Source: Emydura subglobosa
Taxonomy: Eukaryota; Chordata; Testudines; Chelidae
Assembly: GCA_007922225.1 (NCBI GenBank)
Contig: ML679958.1
Location: 53,214,838-53,278,837 of the forward strand
DNA: 64,000 nucleotides
Direction: 5' to 3'
This document shows, piece after piece, positions 13,101 to 24,066 of the stretch. Position 1 is the stretch's first letter. Each line of letters starts with the position of its first letter. The notes beneath the pieces are model-generated. The model did no database searches. It saw only the letters and a list, made by a program, of their open reading frames with translations, and was not told where the DNA came from. A program made the position numbers and the translations under genes.

Positions 13101-15319
13101 TTATTGGTGAATTCTAGTATTTATGAAAAGTTAAATGAAAACATAAAATTCAACTGGACAACAGTCTGGCTTAAGAAAATGCTCACCAACATGTCTGAGA
13201 GTGCACAGTTTGGTCCCTTATAACTATTGAATTATGAATCTTGACCAAAAAACTACCTTTCTAGGGCCCCTTGTGATGTCTTGCTACATGCATTCTGCAT
13301 GTGGGACCAAATAGTCCTTTCATAGAAGTATCTTTAGGATGGTTTATTCCTAGAGATTCCTTAAACTTTCATGGGGGAAGGTTGATGAGGTTAGAACCCT
13401 CATTCTTACAGAAAGACCTTCCACTCGTAGGCTACACTGGCCTCACATACTCCCAAACAGCAGGACGGGGAGTTCAAGTATCTCTAGAAGACAAGTTAAT
13501 ATGTACGTAACATTAAGGAATATTCACACTCGTGTGAGAGAAAACATCCAGCTTGATTTTGCTCTTCATCTGATTGGCTCAGCTCTCAGAGGCTGACTGG
13601 GTGTCACCTGTTAGGTGGATAACCCACAATTAATGTTACTATTTTGACATGGAAATTTTTACTATGTTTCATGGCAGAGTTGCAGGAGAAAAAATTATAA
13701 GGAATTAAAAAGTCACTAAGTAATGTAGTGTTTGCTATATCAACGTACAGAAGAGAGCTGAAGTAGGAGGGCTGAAGTAGGAGGGAACGGCAAGTGGCAG
13801 AGCTCCTGTCCCTGCTCTGGGTGTTGCGAACTGGCATACATGGTATCAGCACCACTCAGGCTTGGTCCTTCTGTTGATGGAGTTGGAGAGATGGATGGGC
13901 TAAACTTGATTGCACCCTAGACCACGTATGCCAGGTCACAAAGCCTCTCTGAGGACCTAATCAAATGTGTTTTTATAGCCATTTCCAATTTTTCACATAC
14001 TTTATTCACATTCACAATTTCTGTGACCACCATCGCCTTTCTGAATAAATCATAGCCCTACCCATAATGAAAGGTTCTTATATAACTTCAGAAACGACTA
14101 TTGAGCATGTCCAGTAACTGCCACACTCTTTCTGGACTCTTCTAGCAGATTTGCTGGGCTCTCTGCGCATGTACAGAGGCACAGTGTATTCCAATGAAAA
14201 TCCATGTCTCTTCCCCACTCTCTCGCTACCTTTCTTTGGGCCAAAGTGAAATGCTGCATTGTAAAACACATGGGTTATATTTTCCTCTCTCCAAGACTTA
14301 CATTTGATTTCCTTTTTATAATGTATTGAAAACAGTGTTAAAATTGTAAGCTATCACTTTAAATTCTCAGGGGTTTTCCTGGTCCCGTTTGCAGGCTAGG
14401 AAAATCTGTAGGAAAGCATGTGGTCTGGCAGTAGCATCAATCCATCTGCAAAGAGTCAGCCTAGAGCAAGGTGGGTTGAGTTGTGCCACTCTGTCTTAGG
14501 GAGCAGCCTGCTTTGTCTCTCTCTGTGTTCGGTTCTTGTGTTACAGTTGTCAAGATTGCAGGTTTCTTCTTTCCTTGATTTTTCTTTTATTATATTAAAC
14601 ATGTATTTTAAATTATTTTCTCTTCTTTATAACTAGATGTGACTAGAATATCTTTTATGTTACACTGAAGTATTGTGTCTGATTCCATGTGTGCCCTTCC
14701 TAAAATATTTACAAGTGCCCTATTTACACCTCTTTTGAGAAGGTTCACTGGTGGAGCACATAAATGTGAGGAAAATTGCTGTGAAGGTACAGAAGAACTA
14801 ATTACAGCACCGTAATTAGTCAAATGCTTCAACAGCCTTAAAGAAACTAGGCAAAGTGCAAAATTTGTGGCTTCTTATGCATCCTTCACTAAAGGACACC
14901 AGCCTGCTGTCATGCACTGTCTGTTGCATATGGAAAACTAGAGCAAATAGCAGATGGGACCCTCTGTATCAAAAATTCATTTTTGTGTCTGGCTACACTT
15001 CTGTTTCTGAAGGAATTTATAAATTCTGCTTGATTATATTCTCTTGGAATATATATATGTATTTTGTTTATTTATTAATTATTTATGAATGCAGTAGAGT
15101 AGGTTCACAGCCATGCATTCTTCAATCATAGATTTTGAGACAGTATAATTAACTTTTGTTATTCACTAACACTCCAACAGTGAATCTTCACGGCCACATG
15201 ACACAGAATAGAAGGTAAAAATCCATCATCTTCACTAGGTTTTCATAATACATTGAAGTGGCATTTTTTTGAACCATAGATTATTAATGCTAAATATAAC
15301 ATGTATATATTGTTATGTT
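10141..15319. other. Long AT-rich stretch without recognisable genes
   Basis: The A/T-rich words 'gaaaattttta', 'gaaattttctac' and 'tttggttcaaaaac' around 10480-11150 resemble degraded A/T-rich dispersed repeats. A 15-bp direct duplication, gctgaagtaggaggg, occurs twice at about 13757-13786. The open frames of 105-113 codons around 11198-12534 have no recognised content. Confidence 0.45.
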
Positions 15320-16603
15320 GAGGGAGTTAATGAGTGCTGTCAGTCACAAACCTGGTTAAAGCTAATGGGTGTACTAAGAGCATAGCTTTCTATGATGAGG
15401 TGACTGGCTCTGTGGATGTAGGGAAGGCGGTGGATGTGATATACCTTGACTTTAGCAAAGCTTTTGATACTGTCTCTCACAGTATTCTTATCAGCAAGTT
15501 AAAGAAGTATGGGTTGGATGAATGGACTATAAAATGGATAGAGAACTGGCTAGAGCATAGGGCTCAACGAGTAGTGATCAATGGCTCCATGTCTAGCTGG
15601 CAACCGGTCACAAGTGGAGTTCCCCAGGGGTCGGTCCTGGGGCCGGTTTTGTTCAACATCTTCATTAATGATCTGGAGGATGGGGTAGATTGCACCCTCA
15701 GCAAGTTTGCGGACGACACTAAGCTGGGGGGAGTGGTAGATACCCTGCAAGGTAGGGATAGGATACAGAGTGACCTAAACAAACTGGAGGATTGGGCCAA
15801 AAGAAATCTAATGAGATTCAACAAAGAAAAATGCAGAGTCCTCCACTTAGGAAGGAAGAATCCCATGTACAGCTATAGAGTGGGGACCGACGAGCTGGGC
15901 AGCAGCTCTGCAGAAAAGGACCTGGGAGTAACAGTGGATAAAAAGCTGGATATGAGTCAGCAGTGTGCCCTGGTTGTCAAGAAGGCTAATAGCATATTGG
16001 GCTGCAGTAGGAGGGGCATTGCCAGCAGGTCACGGGAAGTGATTATTCCCCTCTATTCGGCATTGGTGAGGCCGCATTTAGAATATTGTGTCCAGTTTTG
16101 GGCCCCCCACTACAAAAAGGATGTGGACAAGTTGGAGAGAGTCCAGCGGAGGGCAACAAAAATGATTAGGGGGCTGGAGCACAGGACTTATGAGGAGAGG
16201 CTGAGGGAACTGGGCTTGTTTAGTCTGCAAAAGACAAGAATGAGGGGGGGGATTTGATAGCGGCCTTTAACTACCTGAAAGGGGGTTCCAGGGAGGATGG
16301 GGCTAGGCTGTTCTCGGTGGTGGCAGATGACAGAACAAGGAGCAATGGTCTCAAGTTGCAGGGTGGGAAGTCTAGGTTGGACATTAGGAAAAAAAATTTT
16401 CACTAGGAGGGTGGTGAAGCACTGGAATGGGTTACCTAGAGAGGTGGTGGAATCTCCATCTTTAGAGGTTTTTAAGATGAGGCTTGACAAAGCCCTGGCT
16501 GGGATGTTATAGCTGAAGTTAGTCCTGCTTTGAGCAGGGGATTGGACTAGTTGACCTCCTGAGGTCCCTTCCAACTCTAATATTCTATGATTCTATGATT
16601 CTA
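15320..16603 (+). mobile_element. CR1 LINE, 5'-truncated, young copy
   Basis: This is the 3' part of a CR1 non-LTR retrotransposon. It begins inside the reverse transcriptase region, where similarity becomes clear from about 15378. It runs through the C-terminal ORF2 and a short 3' UTR (gttgacctcctgaggtccc), and ends in the diagnostic (TTCTATGA)n tail at 16583-16603. Truncation at the 5' end is normal for CR1 insertions. The reading frame is broken only by two homopolymer slips, suggesting recent insertion. The exact 5' junction between 15320 and 15378 is uncertain. Confidence 0.92.
15334..16512 (+). pseudogene. CR1 ORF2 reverse transcriptase fragment
   Basis: The first open segment (15334-16257, 307 codons) carries RT motifs. 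LDFSKAFD lies at residues 38-45 (motif A), GVPQGS at 95-100 and the catalytic box FADD at 125-128 (bases 15706-15717). The downstream thumb-like region includes RPHLEYC...W and [13 protein letters not shown]. The frame breaks in an 8-G run just before 16252, and an alternative frame carries on with conserved CR1 sequence. It breaks again in the A run near 16389-16396, after which the ORF2 C terminus ([10 protein letters not shown]..., ending ALAGML) closes with a stop at 16512. The start methionine is probably outside the original CR1 frame. The N-terminal endonuclease is absent, so this copy cannot be autonomous. Confidence 0.9.
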
Positions 16604-17002
16604 CCACCATACTGGGTCAGACCAATGGCCCATCTAGCCCTGTATCCTGTCTCTGACAGTGATCATTACCAGGGCTTCAGGGAAAGTATAGAATAGAGTA
16701 ATTTTGGAGAGATATACCCTTTTCTTCCCCTCCCAGTTTCTGGCAATCAGAGGTTTAGGGTCACCCCAAGCATGGATTACATCCCTGACCAGCTTGGCAG
16801 ATAGCCACTAATGGATATCTCCTTTATGAATAGATCTAGTTCTTTTTTAACCCAGTTATACTTTTGGCCATCACAACATCTAATAGCAATGAGTTCCAGA
16901 GGTTAATTGTGCATTGTGTGGAAAAGGATTTCCTTGTTTGTATTAAACCTGTTGCTTTTTAATTTCATTGGGTGACCCATGATTTTATAGATCTCCATCA
17001 TA

Positions 17003-18141
17003 TCACCACTTAATTTTCTTTTTTCTAATATGACCAGCCCATAATCTTTTTAGTTTCTCCTTGTACAGAAGCTGTTCCATGCCCTTGGTTATCTTTGTTG
17101 TTCTTTTCTGAACCTTATCTAGTTCCACTATATTCTTTTTGAGGTGAAGTGACTGGAACTGGACATAGTATTCAAGGTGTACGTGCACTACGGATTTCTG
17201 TTGTGGAATTATGGTATTTTCTATCCCATTCCAATTAGTTCCTAACATTCTCTTAGACTTTTTGACTGCTGCTGTGCACTAAGCTGAAGTTTTCAGAGAA
17301 CTATCCTCAATGAGTCCAAGATCTTTCTTGAGTGGTAACAACTAATGTAGAACCCATTATTATACATGTGTAGCTGGGATGAGTTTTGCATTATTTTTCA
17401 CTTATCAATGTTAAATTTCATCTGCCATTTTGTTGTTCAGTCATCCAGTCTATGTGATTCCTTTGTAACTCTTCATAGTGAGATTTGGATTTAATGATCT
17501 TGAATAATTTTGTATCATCTTCAAACTTTGCCGTGTCACTGTTCACTTCCTTTTCAAAAACATTTGTGAATATATTGAACAGCACAGTTCCCAGTACTGA
17601 TAACTGGGGGCACCTCCCTGTTTACCACTCTCCATTGTGAAAACTGACCTATCTTTTAACCAGTTACTGATACATGAGAGGACCTTCCCTGTTGTTCCAT
17701 GACTGCTTATTTACTTAAGAGTCTTTGGAGATAAAGCTTGTCAGAGACTTTCTGAAAGTCCAAAAGCACTATATCAAATGGATCATCCTTATCTAAATGC
17801 TTGTTGAAACCCTCAAAGAATTGTAATAGACTGGAGATGCATGACTTCTTTATACAAAAGCTGTGTTGACTGTCCCCCAACAGATCGTGTTCATCTGTGA
17901 GTCTGATAATTTTATTCTTTACTGTAGTTTTTATCAATTTGCCCTCTGCTGAAGCAAAGCTCACCAGCCTATAATTGCCAGGATCGCTTCTGGACCCCTT
18001 TTTAAAATAATATGTTACATTAGCTACCTTGCAGTCATCTGGTACCAAAGCTTGTTGAAGCAATAGGTTATATACTATAGTTAGTAATTCTGCACTTTTG
18101 TATCTATGTGAATTTCTTCCGAATTTTTGGGCAAATACCAT
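17003..18141 (-). pseudogene. Decayed CR1 reverse transcriptase
   Basis: The open piece 18141-17707 encodes the N-terminal RT region, with recognisable words VANVTYYFKKGSRSDPGNYR (fingers), DEHDLLGDSQHSF and DIVLLDFQKVSDK (motif A aspartate). The middle (17700-17250) is broken, but remnants of the GVPQGS and ADDTKL regions can still be followed in shifted frames. The piece 17248-17003 resembles the CR1 C-terminal region (HLEYYVQF..., LDKVQKRTTKI). No intact product is possible. Confidence 0.82.
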
Positions 18142-18859
18142 CTGGCCCTGGAAACTTGGTTCTGTTTAATTTACCAATTTGTTCTAAAACCTCTTTTACT
18201 GGCACAAAGTGGGATAGTGCCTCAGATTTGTCACCCACAGCAGAGCTATTCTTTTAGGGATCTTCCCTACACTCTGTGCAGTGAAGACCAAAGCAAAGGA
18301 TTTGTTTTAATTCTCTGCAATGACCTGGTGTTCTTTGTTCTCCTTTAGCACCTTTGTGGCCTCACTGCCTGTTTTGCAAGCTTCCTGTTTGAGGTACTTA
18401 AAAAAATTCTTACTGGTAATTTGTGCATCTTTAGTAAGTTGGGTCTCAAATTCTTTCTTGGTCTGCCTTATTATACTTAGCCTGCCAGAGTTTGGTCTCC
18501 TTCCTGTTATCTTCACTAGGTTTTGACTTCCAAATTGTAAAGGATACCTTTTTGTCTCTAATAGCCTTCATTTCTCAGCTGTTTAACCATGGTGGCATTC
18601 TTTTGGCCCTCTTATTGTCTTTTCAGATTTGGTGTGTTTAGTCTGAGCCTTTATTATGGTATTTTTAAATACTCCCCTTGCTGCTTGCAGGCATGTAGCA
18701 CTTGTTGGACAGCAATTAAAAGATGCTCTCGCAAGTGTCCTCATTTTTGTGTATTTCTTCTCCTAAAAGGAAAATGTTACTGTGGTGGGGTTTTACTTGT
18801 ATTATCCCCTCCCTCAATGATAAATTTAATTACAGCCATTTATGGTGTCTAGAAGTTTT

Positions 18860-19200
18860 ATCTCTGCATCACGTCCTGAGGTGACATTTACCCAGACAAT
18901 GAGGATAGTTGAAATTACCCATTATTATTGAACTTTCTGTGTTGGTAGCATCTTTAACCTCTCTTAGTATTTCACAGTCACTAACAACATCCTGGTCAAA
19001 TGATCGGTAGTATAATCCTACTGCTATACTCTTCTTATACAAGCATGGAATTTCTATCCATAGAGATTAAATGGTATGTTTGTGCCATTGAAGATTTTTA
19101 TTTTATCTGACTCTGTTTTCTTTTACATATAAAGCCACTCCCACAACAGGGTGACCTATTCTGTCATTCTTATGTATTTTGTACCCTGGTATTATCATGT
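18860..19200 (-). pseudogene. CR1 endonuclease remnant
   Basis: On the minus strand around 19080-19170, translation yields words resembling RIGHPVVGVALYVKENRV, typical of the 'G(G)VALYVKE' segment of CR1 apurinic-type endonucleases. Beyond it the frame is repeatedly broken. It lies in the expected place between the esterase remnant and the RT remnant of the same element. Confidence 0.6.
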
Positions 19201-19662
19201 ACTAGTGATAATCCTTATTCCAACAAGTTACCATAAATCTCATTTAATGCCAGCCATTCTCGTTCACGCATCTTAGTATTTAGACTTCCAGTATTTGTAT
19301 ATAAGCACTTGTACATTTTATCAATATTCAGCTACTTGCCATCATGTGTTATTTTTAATATGGAACTATTTCATTGCTTGTTCCTCTCTAGCTCCCTCCT
19401 GTACTTTACCAGGATTATCATTCCCCCTTTAATAAATTCATTCCTAAGGGACATTTCTGCCTGAAGTGTGTGCTCCTCCACATCTGTCAGGTTTTCTCTG
19501 ACCCTTAGTTCAAAAGAAATCCTTTGCAGCCTTTTTAATTTTATGAGTCAGCAGACTGATTCCATTCTGGAATATGTGGAGCCCATTCCTCAGGCATAGG
19601 TCTCTCCTTCCCCCAAATGTTTTGCAGTTCCTAATAAACCTAAATCCCTTCTCCATACACCA

Positions 19663-19893
19663 TCAGCCAATCCACCCACTGAGACCTTGCAATTCTGCTT
19701 GTCTTGATGGCCCTACATGTGGAACTGGGAGCATTTCAGAAATGGTTAACATGGAGGTCCTGGATTTCAATCTCTTACCTAGCAGCCTAAATTTGTCTTC
19801 CAGGATCTCTATCTTACCTTTCCCTATGTCACTGGTATCTTCATATACCATGACTAATGACTCCTCTGCAGCCATAGCTAACTGAAGGCACAA
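19663..19893 (-). pseudogene. CR1 ORF1 esterase-domain remnant
   Basis: The minus-strand frame contains VMVYEDTSDIGKG followed by LEDKFRLLGKRLKSR and SEMLPVP. This order matches the SGNH-esterase-like domain described in ORF1 of some CR1-like elements, where a TNDIG box is followed by 'LGRRLKSR' and 'SEVLPVP'. The catalytic surroundings are altered and the frame is short. The assignment rests on motif order recalled from the family, not on an alignment. Confidence 0.6.
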
Positions 19894-19900
19894 TTAAGTG

Positions 19901-22504
19901 TCCCTTTGTGTAGTGATAGCTGAAACAATAGAAGCTACTGCCCAAGGCAATGGCCAGTATGCTAAGGCCTGTGAAAAAGGTCAGCCATGTGGGCTGATAG
20001 GTTTTACTGGGGATGATTACAAATACAAGGGCAGAGGTATAGATTGGGTATAGCTCTGTGTGCCTGTGTCAGAAGCAGAAAGGGACCAGAAAGCCAAGAG
20101 AAAGCAGCAGACAGTGAGAAAAGAAGTCATGAGAGTAGCTCTGAGAGCGAGCAGAAACAGAGTTCCTTTTGGCTCAGAGAACTCAGAAAATCAGGCTTCA
20201 TAATTCTGAGTAAAGAAATTGCCCCCTTTTGTTTCTTTCTACGTGTTTAGGGAAGTAGGACTTGGTATACATTCTTTGTAAATAACAGGTTTGCATGAAT
20301 GATTGAGTTGTGGCTTTCTATTTCTCCCCTTAACAGAAACAATTTAGCAAGGCTCCATCTATTGGCCATTCATTCAGGCCTATAGGCAACAATGTCTATA
20401 TAGAGAGCTGGGAAGCATTCAGATATATATTCTGTCCCTTTTTCCCCTGCACCCAAACGGAGTACAGCCAGGCAGTGCACTGAGTGGATAGGCAACAGAT
20501 TGGCAGTTAGGAGGCTTGCACTCTATTCCTGGCCCTAAGAAGGTCAGGGCCAGGTCTTGGGCAGTATGTATGTGTGCACCCCTCAGTTATCAGTGAGGAG
20601 ACAAGTAGAGGGGTTGTGGTTGAGCTGGGTCAAGATACCGGGCAGCTAGAGTCAGGCACCAGGTTATAGATAGCAGGCAAATAGAAGAGTCAGGGACAAA
20701 CCAAGGTCAAAAGCTAGACTCTAGGGTGCACAGCAGTGCTAGATCTGAAGTAGAACCAAGCAGATAATCTACATTGTAGCTCAGACAGTTCCCTGTGATG
20801 GCTTTCTGGTTTATATACCAGCATGTGTCAATCAGTGGACTTTGGGGGGCCGCCACTCAGGCTCTGCTGGGTGGCACTTCCTGCAGTGTCTAGCTTCACA
20901 GGGTCCTCCATCAGTAATTCAGCCTAGCCTTCCAATGGCAGAGTGGAAGCATCATTATCTCAGGACTTCTATAATGCCAGTTTCTAATCCTCCAGGTTCC
21001 TTTTCTGCTAGTGAAATTGTCCTTTCCCATTGGAATCACCATGATACACCTAAACTTCTCAGATACTAGTTACTGTTAGTGTGCCAGATGTACCACAAAG
21101 CTGAGGCAAATGCTGAAGGCCTTTTATGATTTAGCCTTTGGTGGGTTCCCAATAAGCATGCACAGACATTACTTGCTACTGCTGGAGGGAAAAATAACAA
21201 ATACCATAGGCACAATGTCTTGAACAGCTACAATCAAAAATCACCATAGACATGCTTGACTCAGCTCCTTGTACATACTGAAATAATCATGAGCCACTTC
21301 ATAACAAATACCCGTTGTATTCCTTCTAGGAAATCTCTCTCTAAAAAAGAGCAATAAATGCTGGTATGTTGTCCCATTTTCCAGAGTGCAGTATTGTAAT
21401 GTGTGCTGTCTGCTAGGGGCCCTTCTGCTTTGTTCTCCTATTGTGCACCCATTGAAGTGAATGGTAGTTGGAGTGTGCAGCACATAGCAAGTTTAGGTAA
21501 TTAGATTGGGATTTAATGGGGTTGTGTTCCATACTACAAAACATGTTAGACTAGCCCTGTGCATGTCTCTTCAAAATCCCAAAAGTAATCTAATAGTACA
21601 ATTCTAGCTTTTCTGAAGTTCACTATAGACTTGTAAAAATAGGATTCTGACTTAGCAAAGAATCAGTGTTGCCACAAAAGATGCTTTTTCCTCCTAGTAA
21701 GTTAATATTTCATTGCTCTTTCCTGCAACTGTGATGAAACCTTCTTTCTGGGAGTAGAAGGTATTTCAGAGCAATTACTCTGTATAAAAATGCATGAGAT
21801 GTATCAATAGCTGTGACCTCTCCGTCACTGACCCATGCTGATAAATTTCTGGAATGAACTCTGTCAATGGGTTGGGACAGAAGAAAGCTAAACTCGGTGG
21901 AAGGAAATCTATCACATACTGAACCGTGCTTAGAGCTTGCTTATTACAAGACATGAAAAATAAATGGGTTATGTCTGATGCTTATTTTTTCACCCACAGA
22001 ATGACTTAGGGCATAATGGACTGCATTTAGGGATCCTTGGTTATTTCAGTCAATGTTTTAGATATTCTTCATTATTTGCCAAAATATATTCCTAATTTCA
22101 GTGGAATTTACTTTTACTGCCAGAAAATAACCTTTACATATGCAATGTGTTTTATACCTGCTTGACTAAGTCCTAGAGCTTACACTATGCCATTATCCAC
22201 AGCAGAAAGTAAGACAAAAAACCCATCTGATATATTGACAAGGAATCACACTGAGTTCAATACAGCTTGTCAGATATGCATAGGACTCAGCCTAGAGGAT
22301 TCAGTGATTGAAACAGTAACAGGATGGGATTATTACTTATGAAAAATAGAAGTAATGGTAAGTACAGAAAGCACTAGACTTGAACTTCTTTGCCACTGCA
22401 TAGTCCTGAGTGAATTGCAAAGAAAATACAGAGAATGCTGTAGCTTTACCAGTTTTATGAAGAACAAATAGCAAAATAATAGTTGTAGGAAAACAGAATG
22501 GAGT
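19901..22504. other. No gene seen; possible old repeat at about 20460-21070
   Basis: The stretch 20460-21070 is purine-rich and then GC-richer, with gag-free LTR-like character (ggtcagggccaggtct, gtcaggcaccaggtta), but it lacks definable ends. The rest is unique AT-rich sequence. The word 'cccattgaagtgaatggtag' near 21448-21467 is another fold-back core. Confidence 0.35.
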
Positions 22505-22672
22505 GATATCTTACCTTTAAATATTTGATATTGGACCCAGGATGCACAGTAGTTAATTGCATCTTAAAATTTAAGATACTTTATTTCATACAGTAATTAA
22601 AAAGGCTACCATGTAATGGCTATCAGGAATTTAAAGTGCCTACATGTTTCAGCTCAACATCTTCATCAGGAA
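22505..22672 (-). repeat. Dispersed repeat tail, possibly Penelope-like, minus strand
   Basis: On the minus strand the segment starts with CTTCCTGATGAAGATG, continues with a short spacer and GAAACATGTAGGC, then runs to AATAAAG. A CTGATGAAG...GAAAC start followed by an AATAAA region is the layout seen in terminal repeats of Penelope-like elements, where a hammerhead ribozyme core (CUGANGA...GAAA) is known. The stem between the boxes is weak here (2 bp), so activity is doubtful. No RT or GIY-YIG remnant is adjacent. Confidence 0.4.
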
Positions 22673-23753
22673 GAAGGAACAAATCATGTACTTTTACATA
22701 ACTGTTCAGAAACAGTAATTTCAGGTATTCAGCTTAAAAAAACTGACATTTGCTTGATTTATTAATCATTCAATAAAGATCTGACTACAATATATATTGC
22801 TATCAATCACATAATATGACAGGGACAATAAGTGAAAAAATACCATTTTTTCAATATATGTAGACAAATAGCTTAGATACACAAAAACCTAAAAATGTGT
22901 GAATTCAGCACTGTCATTTAACGCTTGTAGGGAAACAACATCTAAAGCTATAACAATGTTTTGTAATGATCCCTTTTATCTAGCACCACCTCTTTTCAGT
23001 CTCAGAGTTGTTGCTGAAATAATAAAAATCACTCAGCTCTACTAGATAAGTTAACAGTGGAAAACAATGCATGGAAGTCGTTTCTCTATTCACTTTCAGA
23101 TACAATTCAAGCTGCAGATAAATCTGTGGGTCATAGCCAGCTGAGAAATCACCTGTCTCTCTATGCGGCATCCCCAAAGCTGAGAACAATTGATGTGCTC
23201 TTGTTTTTCATTCCCTCAGTGCTAATTCTGGGGGAAAGGCATTTTTAGTGCAGGTGCTTGGTAATTCGTTTCCCTTCTTGATCCAATGGAGCTCGAGTGC
23301 GTTAATGTTCAGGGCATTGTGCAAAACTAATATGTTCCCTCAGGAAAATGTGGGGATATGTCTTTTTATATTCTAACAGTGGGATACAGTCCATTATATT
23401 TAGTTTGATATTGGACAACCAAAGTAGTATTACTTCCTATTGTGTATCTGTGTCAAAGAAGCATGTTAATTTTCTAACCCGATGGTTTATATCACTTTCA
23501 AACAGGCACAGATGGAAACAGAAATTTTGGGGCATCAATCCCTTTGAGTTTAGGATCCCTGTCAGGATTCCAGTTTTACCACCTCATGGACAGGATGGAT
23601 TTGACTGATCCCAATTTTGTCTGATAAAGATTCTTTCCACACAATATTGTCACAGGAGATCTTTCTCTTCTGAAACTTTTGTATCTGGAATAACATGCTC
23701 ATATATCTATCAGAACCATTCTTTCCCTATTCAAATTTGATATTAAAAACATT
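22673..23753. other. Unique sequence, nothing recognised
   Basis: No coding or repeat structure could be supported. The short open frames at 22980-23248 on both strands are overlapping shadows with no family resemblance. Confidence 0.45.
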
Positions 23754-24066
23754 GGCCAGGATTTTCAAAGGTGAGTGAGTGTCTAAAGTTATGCTCCTAA
23801 ATCTATAGTTAGGCACCTAAATAAATAATGTGATAAGCAGAGGTTCTCAGCACTTAACTTCAGTGGAAGCTGCTGTGAACTGAGAATTTATGAAAATCAG
23901 ACAACTTATTTAGATGCAAAAATATTGCCTAAAGATTAAAGCTTTCAAAAGTGCCTTAATGATTTAGGAGCCTAAATCCCACTGAAAGTAAACGGTGCTT
24001 AAGTGCCTTTGAAAATTGTACTACTAGAAGCCTAACTTTAGGCATCTATTTTTTGAAAATATCAGT
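23754..24066. mobile_element. Non-autonomous DNA transposon with inverted ends
   Basis: The left end, ggccaggattttcaaagg, is mirrored by the right end, tttttgaaaatatcag (minus: ctgatattttcaaaaa). The interior consists of repeated inverted words of the type 'ttaggcacctaaat' and 'tttaggagcctaaat'. The same words occur inside the Harbinger-type element at 45374-46436 and in the interrupted palindrome at 31.5/33.9 kb, so these belong to a related set of non-autonomous elements. Confidence 0.6.

Larger units (their letters stand above)
16604..19900 (-). mobile_element. Older, longer CR1 LINE, minus strand
   Basis: About 3.3 kb on the minus strand matches a CR1-family element from the ORF1 esterase region (near 19890) through endonuclease (about 19200-18860) and RT (about 18150-17000) to the 3' UTR (16990-16605, 'ctgacccagtatggtgg' on the minus strand). 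It is heavily mutated, with frameshifts and stops throughout, so it is much older than the neighbour at 15.3-16.6 kb. The plus-strand CR1 tail abuts its 3' end directly, giving a tail-to-tail pair. Confidence 0.85.

Noticed and set aside
15550..15866. Minus-strand frames opposite the CR1 reverse transcriptase
   Set aside because: Shadow frames of a real plus-strand retrotransposon ORF.
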